Assembly: GCA_964057225.1 (NCBI GenBank)
Contig: OZ059899.1
Span: forward strand, 2,666,001-2,730,000
Length of the DNA stretch: 64,000 bases
From: Auanema rhodensis
Lineage: Eukaryota > Nematoda > Chromadorea > Rhabditida > Rhabditidae
Direction of reading: 5' to 3'
Shown: one piece after another, positions 22,114 to 37,300 of the stretch
How positions within the stretch are numbered: the stretch's first letter is position 1
Layout of the letters: each line of letters starts with the position of its first letter
Translations under genes and position numbers: made by a program
Notes under the pieces: model-generated
The model's input: the letters and a program-made list of their open reading frames with translations, nothing else
The model's database searches: none
What the model was told of the DNA's origin: nothing

Positions 22114-25100
22114 ACATGGAAACTCAACATACACTAATGCATCATTTTTCAAACGATCATAACTAAATTTTGTATTAAGCGTTTCTCAATGTAGTATAGT
22201 GCATTCGATGCGGATTTTTAAGCTGCGTCGATCTGTGTTATCAGATTTGCGCTAGCTTAAAAATGCACCGAGATATCAACTGATATAAGTTCACACTTAT
22301 ATCCTCGATTTTCACCCTGAAGAATTATTTTTTTCGTTGAATAACATTGTCCATCGTCTTCGCCTTGAAAAAAGGAATCTAAAAACATCTACTTTTTGCT
22401 AAATTATTTTTAAATTTTTCGAAAAAATTTTTGTCAAAATGTTTTTGGAAGCAATGTTGAGTGTACATGGAAACTCAACATACACTAATGCATCATTTTT
22501 CAAACGATCATAACTAATTTTTGTATTGAGCGTTTCTCAATGTAGTATAGTGCATTCAATGCGGATTTTTGAGCTGCGTCGATCTGTGTTATCAGATTTG
22601 CGCTAGCTTAAAAATGCACCGAGATATCAACTGATATAAGTTCACACTTATATCCTCGATTTTCACCCTGAAGAATTATTTTTTTCGTTGAATAACATTG
22701 TCCATCGTCTTTGCTTTGAAAAACGGAATCTAAAAACATCTACTTTTTGCTAAATTATTTTGAAATTTTTCGAAAAAATTTTTGTCAAAATGTTTTTGGA
22801 AGCAATGTTGAGTGTACATGGAAACTCAACATACACTAATGCATCATTTTTCAAACGATCATAACTAATTTTTGTATTGAGCGTTTCTCAATGTAGTATA
22901 GTGCATTCGATGCGGATTTTTGAGCTGCGTCGATCTGTGTTATCAGATTTGCGCTAGCTTAAAAAAGCACCGAGATATCAACTGATATAAGTTCACACTT
23001 ATATCCTCGATTTTCACCCTGAAGAATTATTTTTTTCGTTGAATAACATTGTCCATCGTCTTTGCTTTGAAAAACGGAATCTAAAAACATCTACTTTTTG
23101 CTAAATTATTTTGAAATTTTTCGAAAAAATTTTTGTCAAAATGTTTTTGGAAGCAATGTTGAGTGTACATGGAAACTCAACATACACTAATGCATCATTT
23201 TTCAAACGATCATAACTAAATTTTGTATTAAGCGTTTCTCAATGTAGTATAGTGCATTCGATGCGGATTTTTAAGCTGCGTCGATCTGTGTTATCAGATT
23301 TGCGCTAGCTTAAAAAAGCACCGAGATATCAACTGATATAAGTTCACACTTATATCCTCGATTTTCACCCTGAAGAATTATTTTTTTCGTTGAATAACAT
23401 TGTCCATCGTCTTTGCCTTGAAAAACGGAATCTAAAAATATCTACTTTTCGCTAAATTATTTTGAAATTTTTCGAAAAAATTTTTGTCAAAATGTTTTTG
23501 GAAGCAATGTTGAGTGTACATGGAAACTCAACATACACTAATGCATCATTTTTCAAACGATCATAACTAAATTTTGTATTAAGCGTTTCTCAATGTAGTA
23601 TAGTGCATTCGATGCGGATTTTTAAGCTGCGTCGATCTGTGTTATCAGATTTGCGCTAGCTTAAAAATGCACCGAGATATCAACTGATATAAGTTCACAC
23701 TTATATCCTCGATTTTCACCCTGAAGAATTATTTTTTTCGTTGAATAACATTGTCCATCGTCTTCGCCTTGAAAAAAGGAATCTAAAAACATCTACTTTT
23801 TGCTAAATTATTTTTAAATTTTTCGAAAAAATTTTTGTCAAAATGTTTTTGGAAGCAATGTTGAGTGTACATGGAAACTCAACATACACTAATGCATCAT
23901 TTTTCAAACGATCATAACTAATTTTTGTATTGAGCGTTTCTCAATGTAGTATAGTGCATTCAATGCGGATTTTTGAGCTGCGTCGATCTGTGTTATCAGA
24001 TTTGCGCTAGCTTAAAAATGCACCGAGATATCAACTGATATAAGTTCACACTTATATCCTCGATTTTCACCCTGAAGAATTATTTTTTTCGTTGAATAAC
24101 ATTGTCCATCGTCTTTGCTTTGAAAAACGGAATCTAAAAACATCTACTTTTTGCTAAATTATTTTGAAATTTTTCGAAAAAATTTTTGTCAAAATGTTTT
24201 TGGAAGCAATGTTGAGTGTACATGGAAACTCAACATACACTAATGCATCATTTTTCAAACGATCATAACTAATTTTTGTATTGAGCGTTTCTCAATGTAG
24301 TATAGTGCATTCAATGCGGATTTTTGAGCTGCGTCGATCTGTGTTATCAGATTTGCGCTAGCTTAAAAATGCACCGAGATATCAACTGATATAAGTTCAC
24401 ACTTATATCCTCGATTTTCACCCTGAAGAATTATTTTTTTCGTTGAATAACATTGTCCATCGTCTTTGCTTTGAAAAACGGAATCTAAAAACATCTACTT
24501 TTTGCTAAATTATTTTGAAATTTTTCGAAAAAATTTTTGTCAAAATGTTTTTGGAAGCAATGTTGAGTGTACATGGAAACTCAACATACACTAATGCATC
24601 ATTTTTCAAACGATCATAACTAATTTTTGTATTGATCGTTTCTCAATGTAGTATAGTGCATTCGATGCGGATTTTTGAGCTGCGTCGATCTGTGTTATCA
24701 GATTTGCGCTAGCTTAAAAAAGCACCGAGATATCAACTGATATAAGTTCACACTTATATCCTCGATTTTCACCCTGAAGAATTATTTTTTTCGTTGAATA
24801 ACATTGTCCATCGTCTTTGCTTTGAAAAACGGAATCTAAAAACATCTACTTTTTGCTAAATTATTTTGAAATTTTTCGAAAAAATTTTTGTCAAAATGTT
24901 TTTGGAAGCAATGTTGAGTGTACATGGAAACTCAACATACACTAATGCATCATTTTTCAAACGATCATAACTAAATTTTGTATTAAGCGTTTCTCAATGT
25001 AGTATAGTGCATTCGATGCGGATTTTTAAGCTGCGTCGATCTGTGTTATCAGATTTGCGCTAGCTTAAAAAAGCACCGAGATATCAACTGATATAAGTTC

Positions 25101-26676
25101 ACACTTATATCCTCGATTTTCACCCTGAAGAATTATTTTTTTCGTTGAATAACATTGTCCATCGTCTTTGCCTTGAAAAACGGAATCTAAAAATATCTAC
25201 TTTTCGCTAAATTATTTTGAAATTTTTCGAAAAAATTTTTGTCAAAATGTTTTTGGAAGCAATGTTGAGTGTACATGGAAACTCAACATACACTAATGCA
25301 TCATTTTTCAAACGATCATAACTAAATTTTGTATTAAGCGTTTCTCAATGTAGTATAGTGCATTCGATGCGGATTTTTAAGCTGCGTCGATCTGTGTTAT
25401 CAGATTTGCGCTAGCTTAAAAATGCACCGAGATATCAACTGATATAAGTTCACACTTATATCCTCGATTTTCACCCTGAAGAATTATTTTTTTCGTTGAA
25501 TAACATTGTCCATCGTCTTCGCCTTGAAAAAAGGAATCTAAAAACATCTACTTTCTGCTAAATTATTTTTAAATTTTTCGAAAAAATTTTTGTCAAAATG
25601 TTTTTGGAAGCAATGTTGAGTGTACATGGAAACTCAACATACACTAATGCATCATTTTTCAAACGATCATAACTAATTTTTGTATTGAGCGTTTCTCAAT
25701 GTAGTATAGTGCATTCAATGCGGATTTTTGAGCTGCGTCGATCTGTGTTATCAGATTTGCGCTAGCTTAAAAATGCACCGAGATATCAACTGATATAAGT
25801 TCACACTTATATCCTCGATTTTCACCCTGAAGAATTATTTTTTTCGTTGAATAACATTGTCCATCGTCTTTGCTTTGAAAAACGGAATCTAAAAACATCT
25901 ACTTTTTGCTAAATTATTTTGAAATTTTTCGAAAAAATTTTTGTCAAAATGTTTTTGGAAGCAATGTTGAGTGTACATGGAAACTCAACATACACTAATG
26001 CATCATTTTTCAAACGATCATAACTAATTTTTGTATTGAGCGTTTCTCAATGTAGTATAGTGCATTCGATGCGGATTTTTGAGCTGCGTCGATCTGTGTT
26101 ATCAGATTTGCGCTAGCTTAAAAAAGCACCGAGATATCAACTGATATAAGTTCACACTTATATCCTCGATTTTCACCCTGAAGAATTATTTTTTTCGTTG
26201 AATAACATTGTCCATCGTCTTTGCTTTGAAAAACGGAATCTAAAAACATCTACTTTTTGCTAAATTATTTTGAAATTTTTCGAAAAAATTTTTGTCAAAA
26301 TGTTTTTGGAAGCAATGTTGAGTGTACATGGAAACTCAACATACACTAATGCATCATTTTTCAAACGATCATAACTAAATTTTGTATTAAGCGTTTCTCA
26401 ATGTAGTATAGTGCATTCGATGCGGATTTTTAAGCTGCGTCGATCTGTGTTATCAGATTTGCGCTAGCTTAAAAAAGCACCGAGATATCAACTGATATAA
26501 GTTCACACTTATATCCTCGATTTTCACCCTGAAGAATTATTTTTTTCGTTGAATAACATTGTCCATCGTCTTTGCCTTGAAAAACGGAATCTAAAAACAT
26601 CTACTTTTCGCTAAATTATTTTGAAATTTTTCGAAAAAATTTTTGTCAAAATGTTTTTGGAAGCAATGTTGAGTGT
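22114..26676 (+). repeat. Local 4-monomer amplification (D-B-E-X, 1404 bp)
   Basis: Monomers 64-76 read D-B-E-X, D-B-B-E-X, D-B-E-X. D has actaaatttt, ttttaag, ttcgcc, aaaaagg and tatttttaaa. B has attgagcg with ttcaatg and tttgctt. E has attgagcg, ttttgag and cttaaaaaagc. X has actaaatttt, ttttaag, cttaaaaaagc, tttgcc and cttttcg. Two of the three X copies (67 and 72) share a rare aaaaatatc. Copy A has only one D-B-E here (8425-9477), so the amplification is specific to copy B. Confidence 0.8.
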
Positions 26677-27378
26677 ACATGGAAACTCAACATACACTAA
26701 TGCATCATTTTTCAAACGATCATAACTAATTTTTGTATTAAGCGTTTCTTAATGTAGTATAGTGCATTCGATGCGGATTTTTGAGCTGCGTCGATCTGTG
26801 TTATCAGATTTGCGCTAGCTTGAAAATGCACCGAGATATCAACTGATATAAGTTCACACTTATATCTTCGATTTTCACCCTGAAGAATTAATTTTTTCGT
26901 TGAATAACATTGTCCATCGTCTTTGCCTTGAAAAACGGAATCTAAAAACATCTACTTTTCGCTAAATTATCTTGAAATTTTTCGAAAAAATTTTTGTCAA
27001 AATGTTTTTGGAAGCAATGTTGAGTGTACATGGAAACTCAACATACACTAATGCATCATTTTTCAAACGATCATAACTAATTTTTGTATTAAGCGTTTCT
27101 CAATGTAGTATAGTGCATTCGATGCGGATTTTTGAGCTGCGTCGATCTGTGTTATCAGATTTGCGCTAGCTTAAAAAAGCACCGAGATATCAACTGATAT
27201 AAGTTCACACTTATATCCTCGATTTTCACCCTGAAGAATTATTTTTTTCGTTGAATAACATTGTCCATCGTCTTTGCCTTGAAAAACGGAATCTAAAAAC
27301 ATCTACTTTTTGCTAAATTATTTTGAAATTTTTCGAAAAAATTTTTGTCAAAATGTTTTTGGAAGCAATGTTGAGTGT

Positions 27379-28782
27379 ACATGGAAACTCAACATACACT
27401 AATGCATCATTTTTCAAACGATCATAACTAATTTTTGTATTAAGCGTTTCTCAATGTAGTATAGTGCATTCGATGCGGATTTTTGAGCTGCGTCGATCTG
27501 TGTTATCAGATTTGCGCTAGCTTGAAAATGCACCGAGATATCAACTGATATAAGTTCACACTTATATCCTCGATTTTCACCCTGAAGAATTATTTTTTTC
27601 GTTGAATAACATTGTCCATCGTCTTTGCCTTGAAAAACGGAATCTAAAAACATCTACTTTTCGCTAAATTATCTTGAAATTTTTCGAAAAAATTTTTGTC
27701 AAAATGTTTTTGGAAGCAATGTTGAGTGTACATGGAAACTCAACATACACTAATGCATCATTTTTCAAACGATCATAACTAATTTTTGTATTAAGCGTTT
27801 CTCAATGTAGTATAGTGCATTCGATGCGGAATTTTAAGCTGCGTCGATCTGTGTTATCAGATTTGCGCTAGCTTAAAAAAGCACCGAGATATCAACTGAT
27901 ATAAGTTCACACTTATATCCTCGATTTTCACCCTGAAGAATTATTTTTTTCGTTGAATAACATTGTCCATCGTCTTTGCCTTGAAAAACGGAATCTAAAA
28001 ACATCTACTTTTTGCTAAATTATTTTGAAATTTTTCGAAAAAATTTTTGTCAAAATGTTTTTGGAAGCAATGTTGAGTGTACATGGAAACTCAACATACA
28101 CTAATGCATCATTTTTCAAACGATCATAACTAATTTTTGTATTAAGCGTTTCTCAATGTAGTATAGTGCATTCGATGCGGATTTTTGAGCTGCGTCGATC
28201 TGTGTTATCAGATTTGCGCTAGCTTGAAAATGCACCGAGATATCAACTGATATAAGTTCACACTTATATCCTCGATTTTCACCCTGAAGAATTATTTTTT
28301 TCGTTGAATAACATTGTCCATCGTCTTTGCCTTGAAAAACGGAATCTAAAAACATCTACTTTTCGCTAAATTATCTTGAAATTTTTCGAAAAAATTTTTG
28401 TCAAAATGTTTTTGGAAGCAATGTTGAGTGTACATGGAAACTCAACATACACTAATGCATCATTTTTCAAACGATCATAACTAATTTTTGTATTAAGCGT
28501 TTCTCAATGTAGTATAGTGCATTCGATGCGGAATTTTAAGCTGCGTCGATCTGTGTTATCAGATTTGCGCTAGCTTAAAAAAGCACCGAGATATCAACTG
28601 ATATAAGTTCACACTTATATCCTCGATTTTCACCCTGAAGAATTATTTTTTTCGTTGAATAACATTGTCCATCGTCTTTGCCTTGAAAAACGGAATCTAA
28701 AAACATCTACTTTTTGCTAAATTATTTTGAAATTTTTCGAAAAAATTTTTGTCAAAATGTTTTTGGAAGCAATGTTGAGTGT
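27379..28782 (+). repeat. Tandem duplication of a 2-monomer (702-bp) unit in copy B
   Basis: Monomers 79-80 (27379-28080) are repeated as 81-82 (28081-28782). The second member of each pair carries the uncommon ggaattttaag. No differences between the two dimers were seen. The equivalent place in copy A (10180-10881) has a single dimer. Confidence 0.85.
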
Positions 28783-30186
28783 ACATGGAAACTCAACATA
28801 CACTAATGCATCATTTTTCAAACGATCATAACTAATTTTTGTATTAAGCGTTTCTCAATGTAGTATAGTGCATTCGATGCGGATTTTTGAGCTGCGTCGA
28901 TCTGTGTTATCAGATTTGCGCTAGCTTGAAAATGCACCGAGATATCAACTGATATAAGTTCACACTTATATCCTCGATTTTTACCCTGAAGATTTAATTT
29001 TTTCGTTGAATAACATTGTCCATCGTCTTTGCCTTAAAAAAAAGAATCTGAAAACATCTACTTTTCGCTAAATTATCTTGAAATTTTTCGAAAAAATTTT
29101 TGTCAAAATGTTTTTGGAAGCAATGTTGAGTGTACATGGAAACTCGACATACACTAATGCATCATTTTTCAAACGATCATAACTAATTTTTGTATTAAGC
29201 GTTTCTCAATGTAGTATAGTGCATTCGATGCGGATTTTTAAGCTGCGTCGATCTGTGTTATCAGATTTGCGCTAGCTTAAAAATGCACCGAGATATCAAC
29301 TGATATAAGTTCACACTTATATCCTCGATTTTCACCCTGAAGAATTATTTTTTTCGTTGAATAACATTGTCCATCGTCTTCGCCTTGAAAAAAGGAATCT
29401 AAAAACATCTACTTTTTGCTAAATTATTTTTAAATTTTTCGAAAAAATTTTTGTCAAAATGTTTTTGGAAGCAATGTTGAGTGTACATGGAAACTCAACA
29501 TACACTAATGCATCATTTTTCAAACGATCATAACTAATTTTTGTATTGAGCGTTTCTCAATGTAGTATAGTGCATTCAATGCGGATTTTTGAGCTGCGTC
29601 GATCTGTGTTATCAGATTTGCGCTAGCTTAAAAATGCACCGAGATATCAACTGATATAAGTTCACACTTATATCCTCGATTTTCACCCTGAAGAATCATT
29701 TTTTTCGTTGAATAACATTGTCCATCGTCTTTGCTTTGAAAAACGGAATCTAAAAACATCTACTTTTTGCTAAATTATCTTGAAATTTTTCGAAAAAATT
29801 TTTGTCAAAATGTTTTTGGAAGCAATGTTGAGTGTACATGGAAACTCAACATACACTAATGCATCATTTTTCAAACGATCATAACTAATTTTTGTATTGA
29901 GCGTTTCTCAATGTAGTATAGTGCATTCGATGCGGATTTTTGAGCTGCGTCGATCTGTGTTATCAGATTTGCGCTAGCTTAAAAAAGCACCGAGATATCA
30001 ACTGATATAAGTTCACACTTATATCCTCGATTTTCACCCTGAAGAATTATTTTTTTCGTTGAATAACATTGTCCATCGTCTTTGCTTTGAAAAACGGAAT
30101 CTAAAAACATCTACTTTTTGCTAAATTATTTTGAAATTTTTCGAAAAAATTTTTGTCAAAATGTTTTTGGAAGCAATGTTGAGTGT

Positions 30187-32994
30187 ACATGGAAACTCAA
30201 CATACACTAATGCATCATTTTTCAAACGATCATAACTAAATTTTGTATTAAGCGTTTCTCAATGTAGTATAGTGCATTCGATGCGGATTTTTAAGCTGCG
30301 TCGATCTGTGTTATCAGATTTGCGCTAGCTTAAAAAAGCACCGAGATATCAACTGATATAAGTTCACACTTATATCCTCGATTTTCACCCTGAAGAATTA
30401 TTTTTTTCGTTGAATAACATTGTCCATCGTCTTTGCCTTGAAAAACGAAATCTAAAAACATCTACTTTTTGCTAAATTATTTTGAAATTTTTCGAAAAAA
30501 TTTTTGTCAAAATGTTTTTGGAAGCAATGTTGAGTGTACATGGAAACTCAACATACACTAATGCATCATTTTTCAAACGATCATAACTAATTTTTGTATT
30601 AAGCGTTTCTCAATGTAGTATAGTGCATTCGATGCGGATTTTTGAGCTGCGTCGATCTGTGTTATCAGATTTGCGCTAGCTTAAAAAAGCACCGAGATAT
30701 CAACTGATATAAGTTCACACTTATATCCTCGATTTTCACCCTGAAGAATTATTTTTTTCGTTGAATAACATTGTCCATCGTCTTTGCCTTGAAAAACGGA
30801 ATCTAAAAACATCTACTTTTTGCTAAATTATTTTGAAATTTTTCGAAAAAATTTTTGTCAAAATGTTTTTGGAAGCAATGTTGAGTGTACATGGAAACTC
30901 AACATACACTAATGCATCATTTTTCAAACGATCATAACTAATTTTTGTATTAAGCGTTTCTCAATGTAGTATAGTGCATTCGATGCGGATTTTTGAGCTG
31001 CGTCGATCTGTGTTATCAGATTTGCGCTAGCTTGAAAATGCACCGAGATATCAACTGATATAAGTTCACACTTATATCCTCGATTTTCACCCTGAAGAAT
31101 TAATTTTTTCGTCGAATAACAATGTCCATCGTCTTTGCCTTGAAAAACGGAATTTAAAAACATCTACTTTTCGCTAAATTATCTTGAAATTTTTCGAAAA
31201 AATTTTTGTCAAAATGTTTTTGGAAGCAATGTTGAGTGTACATGGAAACTCAACATACACTAATGCATCATTTTTCAAACAATCATAACTAATTTTTGTA
31301 TTAAGCGTTTCTCAATGTAGTATAGTGCATTCGATGCGGATTTTTGAGCTGCGTCGATCTGTGTTATCAGATTTGCGCTAGCTTAAAAAAGCACCGAGAT
31401 ATCAACTGATATAAGTTCACACTTATATCCTCGATTTTCACCCTGAAGAATTATTTTTTTCGTTGAATAACATTGTCCATCGTCTTTGCTTTGAAAAACG
31501 GAATCTAAAAACATCTACTTTTTGCTAAATTATTTTGAAATTTTTCGAAAAAATTTTTGTCAAAATGTTTTTGGAAGCAATGTTGAGTGTACATGGAAAC
31601 TCAACATACACTAATGCATCATTTTTCAAACGATCATAACTAAATTTTGTATTAAGCGTTTCTCAATGTAGTATAGTGCATTCGATGCGGATTTTTAAGC
31701 TGCGTCGATCTGTGTTATCAGATTTGCGCTAGCTTAAAAAAGCACCGAGATATCAACTGATATATGTTCACACTTATATCCTCGATTTTCACCCTGAAGA
31801 ATTATTTTTTTCGTTGAATAACATTGTCCATCGTCTTTGCCTTGAAAAACGAAATCTAAAAACATCTACTTTTTGCTAAATTATTTTGAAATTTTTCGAA
31901 AAAATTTTTGTCAAAATGTTTTTGGAAGCAATGTTGAGTGTACATGGAAACTCAACATACACTAATGCATCATTTTTCAAACGATCATAACTAATTTTTG
32001 TATTAAGCGTTTCTCAATGTAGTATAGTGCATTCGATGCGGATTTTTGAGCTGCGTCGATCTGTGTTATCAGATTTGCGCTAGCTTAAAAAAGCACCGAG
32101 ATATCAACTGATATAAGTTCACACTTATATCCTCGATTTTCACCCTGAAGAATTATTTTTTTCGTTGAATAACATTGTCCATCGTCTTTGCCTTGAAAAA
32201 CGGAATCTAAAAACATCTACTTTTTGCTAAATTATTTTGAAATTTTTCGAAAAAATTTTTGTCAAAATGTTTTTGGAAGCAATGTTGAGTGTACATGGAA
32301 ACTCAACATACACTAATGCATCATTTTTCAAACGATCATAACTAATTTTTGTATTAAGCGTTTCTCAATGTAGTATAGTGCATTCGATGCGGATTTTTGA
32401 GCTGCGTCGATCTGTGTTATCAGATTTGCGCTAGCTTGAAAATGCACCGAGATATCAACTGATATAAGTTCACACTTATATCCTCGATTTTCACCCTGAA
32501 GAATTAATTTTTTCGTCGAATAACAATGTCCATCGTCTTTGCCTTGAAAAACGGAATTTAAAAACATCTACTTTTCGCTAAATTATCTTGAAATTTTTCG
32601 AAAAAATTTTTGTCAAAATGTTTTTGGAAGCAATGTTGAGTGTACATGGAAACTCAACATACACTAATGCATCATTTTTCAAACAATCATAACTAATTTT
32701 TGTATTAAGCGTTTCTCAATGTAGTATAGTGCATTCGATGCGGATTTTTGAGCTGCGTCGATCTGTGTTATCAGATTTGCGCTAGCTTAAAAAAGCACCG
32801 AGATATCAACTGATATAAGTTCACACTTATATCCTCGATTTTCACCCTGAAGAATTATTTTTTTCGTTGAATAACATTGTCCATCGTCTTTGCCTTGAAA
32901 AACGGAATCTAAAAACATCTACTTTTCGCTAAATTATCTTGAAATTTTTCGAAAAAATTTTTGTCAAAATGTTTTTGGAAGCAATGTTGAGTGT
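30187..32994 (+). repeat. Tandem duplication of a 4-monomer (1404-bp) unit in copy B
   Basis: Monomers 87-90 (30187-31590) and 91-94 (31591-32994) have the same order: an X-like copy with acgaaatc; a ttttgag/cttaaaaaagc copy; a copy with cgtcgaataacaatg and gaatttaaa; and a caatc copy. Differences: monomer 91 has a private atatatg, and monomer 90 has tttgctt and ctttttg where 94 has tttgcc and cttttcg, so monomer 90 is itself hybrid. Confidence 0.8.
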
Positions 32995-34398
32995 ACATGG
33001 AAACTCAACATACACTAATGCATCATTTTTCAAACGATCATAACTAAATTTTGTATTACACGTTTCTCAATGTAGTATAGTGCATTCGATGCGGATTTTT
33101 AAGCTGCGTCGATCTGTGTTATCAGATTTGCGCTAGCTTAAAAAAGCACCGAGATATCAACTGATATAAGTTCACACTTATATCCTCGATTTTCACCCTG
33201 AAGAATTAATTTTTTCGTTGAATAACATTGTCCATCGTCTTTGCCTTGAAAAACGGAATCTAAAAACATCTACTTTTCGCTAAATTATCTTGAAATTTTT
33301 CGAAAAAATTTTTGTCAAAATGTTTTTGGAAGCAATGTTGAGTGTACATGGAAACTCAACATACACTAATGCATCATTTTTCAAACAATCATAACTAATT
33401 TTTGTATTAAGCGTTTCTCAATGTAGTATAGTGCATTCGATGCGGATTTTTGAGCTGCGTCGATCTGTGTTATCAGATTTGCGCTAGCTTGAAAATGCAC
33501 CGAGATATCAACTGATATAAGTTCACACTTATAACCTCGATTTTCACCCTGAAGAATTAATTTTTTCGATGAATAACATTGTCCATCGTCTTTGCCTTGA
33601 AAAACGGAATCTTAAAACATCTACTTTTCGCTAAATTATTTTGAAATTTTTCGAAAAAATTTTTGTCAAAATGTTTTTGGAAGCAATGTTGAGTGTACAT
33701 GGAAACTCAACATACACTAATGCATCATTTTTCAAACGATCATAACTAATTTTTGTATTAAGCGTTTCTTAATGTAGTATAGTGCATTCGATGCGGATTT
33801 TTGAGCTGCGTCGATCTGTGTTATCAGATTTGCGCTAGCTTAAAAATGCACCGAGATATCAACTGATATAAGTTCACACTTATATCCTCGATTTTCACCC
33901 TGAAGAATTATTTTTTTCGTTGAATAACATTGTCCATCGTCTTTGCCTTGAAAAACGGAATCTAAAAACATCTACTTTTTGCTAAATTATTTTGAAATTT
34001 TTCGAAAAAATTTTTGTCAAAATGTTTTTGGAAGCAATGTTGAGTGTACATGGAAACTCAACATACACTAATGCATCATTTTTCAAACGATCATAACTAA
34101 ATTTTGTATTAAGCGTTTCTCAATGTAGTATAGTGCATTCGATGCGGATTTTTAAGCTGCGTCGATCTGTGTTATCAGATTTGCGCTAGCTTAAAAAAGC
34201 ACCGAGATATCAACTGATATAAGTTCACACTTATATCCTCGATTTTCACCCTGAAGAATTATTTTTTTCGTTGAATAACATTGTCCATCGTCTTTGCCTT
34301 GAAAAACGAAATCTAAAAACATCTACTTTTTGCTAAATTATTTTGAAATTTTTCGAAAAAATTTTTGTCAAAATGTTTTTGGAAGCAATGTTGAGTGT

Positions 34399-37300
34399 AC
34401 ATGGAAACTCAACATACACTAATGCATCATTTTTCAAACGATCATAACTAATTTTTGTATTAAGCGTTTCTCAATGTAGTATAGTGCATTCGATGCGGAT
34501 TTTTGAGCTGCGTCGATCTGTGTTATCAGATTTGCGCTAGCTTAAAAAAGCACCGAGATATCAACTGATATAAGTTCACACTTATATCCTCGATTTTCAC
34601 CCTGAAGAATTATTTTTTTCGTTGAATAACATTGTCCATCGTCTTTGCCTTGAAAAACGGAATCTAAAAACATCTACTTTTTGCTAAAATATTTTGAAAT
34701 TTTTCGAAAAAATTTTTGTCAAAATGTTTTTGGAAGCAATGTTGAGTGTACATGGAAACTCAACATACACTAATGCATCATTTTTCAAACGATCATAACT
34801 AAATTTTGTATTAAGCGTTTCTCAATGTAGTATAGTGCATTCGATGCGGATTTTTGAGCTGCGTCGATCTGTGTTATCAGATTTGCGCTAGCTTGAAAAT
34901 GCACCGAGATATCAACTGATATAAGTTCACACTTATATCCTCGATTTTCACCCTGAAGAATTAATTTTTTCGTTGAATAACATTGTCCATCGTCTTTGCC
35001 TTGAAAAACGGAATCTAAAAACATCTACTTTTCGCTAAATTATCTTGAAATTTTTCGAAAAAATTTTTGTCAAAATGTTTTTGGAAGCAATGTTGAGTGT
35101 ACATGGAAACTCAACATACACTAATGCATCATTTTTCAAACAATCATAACTAATTTTTGTATTAATCGTTTCTCAATGTAGTATAGTGCATTCGATGCGG
35201 ATTTTTGAGCTGCGTCGATCTGTGTTATCAGATTTGCGCTAGCTTAAAAAAGCACCGAGATATCAACTGATATAAGTTCACACTTATATCCTCGATTTTC
35301 ACCCTGAAGAATTATTTTTTTCGTTGAATAACATTGTCCATCGTCTTTGCCTTGAAAAACGGAATCTAAGAACATCTACTTTTTGCTAAATTAATTTGAA
35401 ATTTTTCGAAAAAATTTTTGTCAAAATGTTTTTGGAAGCAATGTTGAGTGTACATGGAAACTCAACATACACTAATGCATCATTTTTCAAACGATCATAA
35501 CTAATTTTTGTATTAAGCGTTTCTCAATGTAGTATAGTGCATTCGATGCGGATTTTTGAGCTGCGTCGATCTGTGTTATCAGATTTGCGCTAGCTTGAAA
35601 ATGCACCGAGATATCAACTGATATAAGTTCACACTTATAACCTCGATTTTCACCCTGAAGAATTAATTTTTTCGATGAATAACATTGTCCATCGTCTTTG
35701 CCTTGAAAAACGGAATCTTAAAACATCTACTTTTCGCTAAATTATTTTGAAATTTTTCGAAAAAATTTTTGTCAAAATGTTTTTGGAAGCAATGTTGAGT
35801 GTACATGGAAACTCAACATACACTAATGCATCATTTTTCAAACAATCATAACTAATTTTTGTATTAAGCGTTTCTCAATGTAGTATAGTGCATTCGATGC
35901 GGATTTTTGAGCTGCGTCGATCTGTGTTATCAGATTTGCGCTAGCTTGAAAATGCACCGAGATATCAACTGATATAAGTTCACACTTATAACCTCGATTT
36001 TCACCCTGAAGAATTAATTTTTTCGATGAATAACATTGTCCATCGTCTTTGCCTTGAAAAACGGAATCTTAAAACATCTACTTTTCGCTAAATTATTTTG
36101 AAATTTTTCGAAAAAATTTTTGTCAAAATGTTTTTGGAAGCAATGTTGAGTGTACATGGAAACTCAACATACACTAATGCATCATTTTTCAAACGATCAT
36201 AACTAATTTTTGTATTAAGCGTTTCTTAATGTAGTATAGTGCATTCGATGCGGATTTTTGAGCTGCGTCGATCTGTGTTATCAGATTTGCGCTAGCTTGA
36301 AAATGCACCGAGATATCAACTGATATAAGTTCACACTTATATCCTCGATTTTCACCCTGAAGAATTAATTTTTTCGTTGAATAACATTGTCCATCGTCTT
36401 TGCCTTGAAAAACGGAATCTGAAAACATCTACTTTTCGCTAAATTATCTTGAAATTTTTCGAAAAAATTTTTGTCAAAATGTTTTTGGAAGCAATGTTGA
36501 GTGTACATGGAAACTCAACATACACTAATGCATCATTTTTCAAACGATCATAACTAATTTTTGTATTGAGCGTTTCTCAATGTAGTATAGTGCATTCAAT
36601 GCGGATTTTTGAGCTGCGTCGATCTGTGTTATCAGATTTGCGCTAGCTTAAAAATGCACCGAGATATCAACTGATATAAGTTCACACTTATATCCTCGAT
36701 TTTCACCCTGAAGAATTATTTTTTTCGTTGAATAACATTGTCCATCGTCTTTGCTTTGAAAAACGGAATCTAAAAACATCTACTTTTTGCTAAATTATTT
36801 TGAAATTTTTCGAAAAAATTTTTGTCAAAATGTTTTTGGAAGCAATGTTGAGTGTACATGGAAACTCAACATACACTAATGCATCATTTTTCAAACGATC
36901 ATAACTAAATTTTGTATTAAGCGTTTCTCAATGTAGTATAGTGCATTCGATGCGGATTTTTAAGCTGCGTCGATCTGTGTTATCAGATTTGCGCTAGCTT
37001 AAAAAAGCACCGAGATATCAACTGATATAAGTTCACACTTATATCCTCGATTTTCACCCTGAAGAATTATTTTTTTCGTTGAATAACATTGTCCATCGTC
37101 TTTGCTTTGAAAAACGGAATCTAAAAACATCTACTTTTTGCTAAAATATTTTGAAATTTTTCGAAAAAATTTTTGTCAAAATGTTTTTGGAAGCAATGTT
37201 GAGTGTACATGGAAACTCAACATACACTAATGCATCATTTTTCAAACGATCATAACTAAATTTTGTATTAAGCGTTTCTCAATGTAGTATAGTGCATTCG

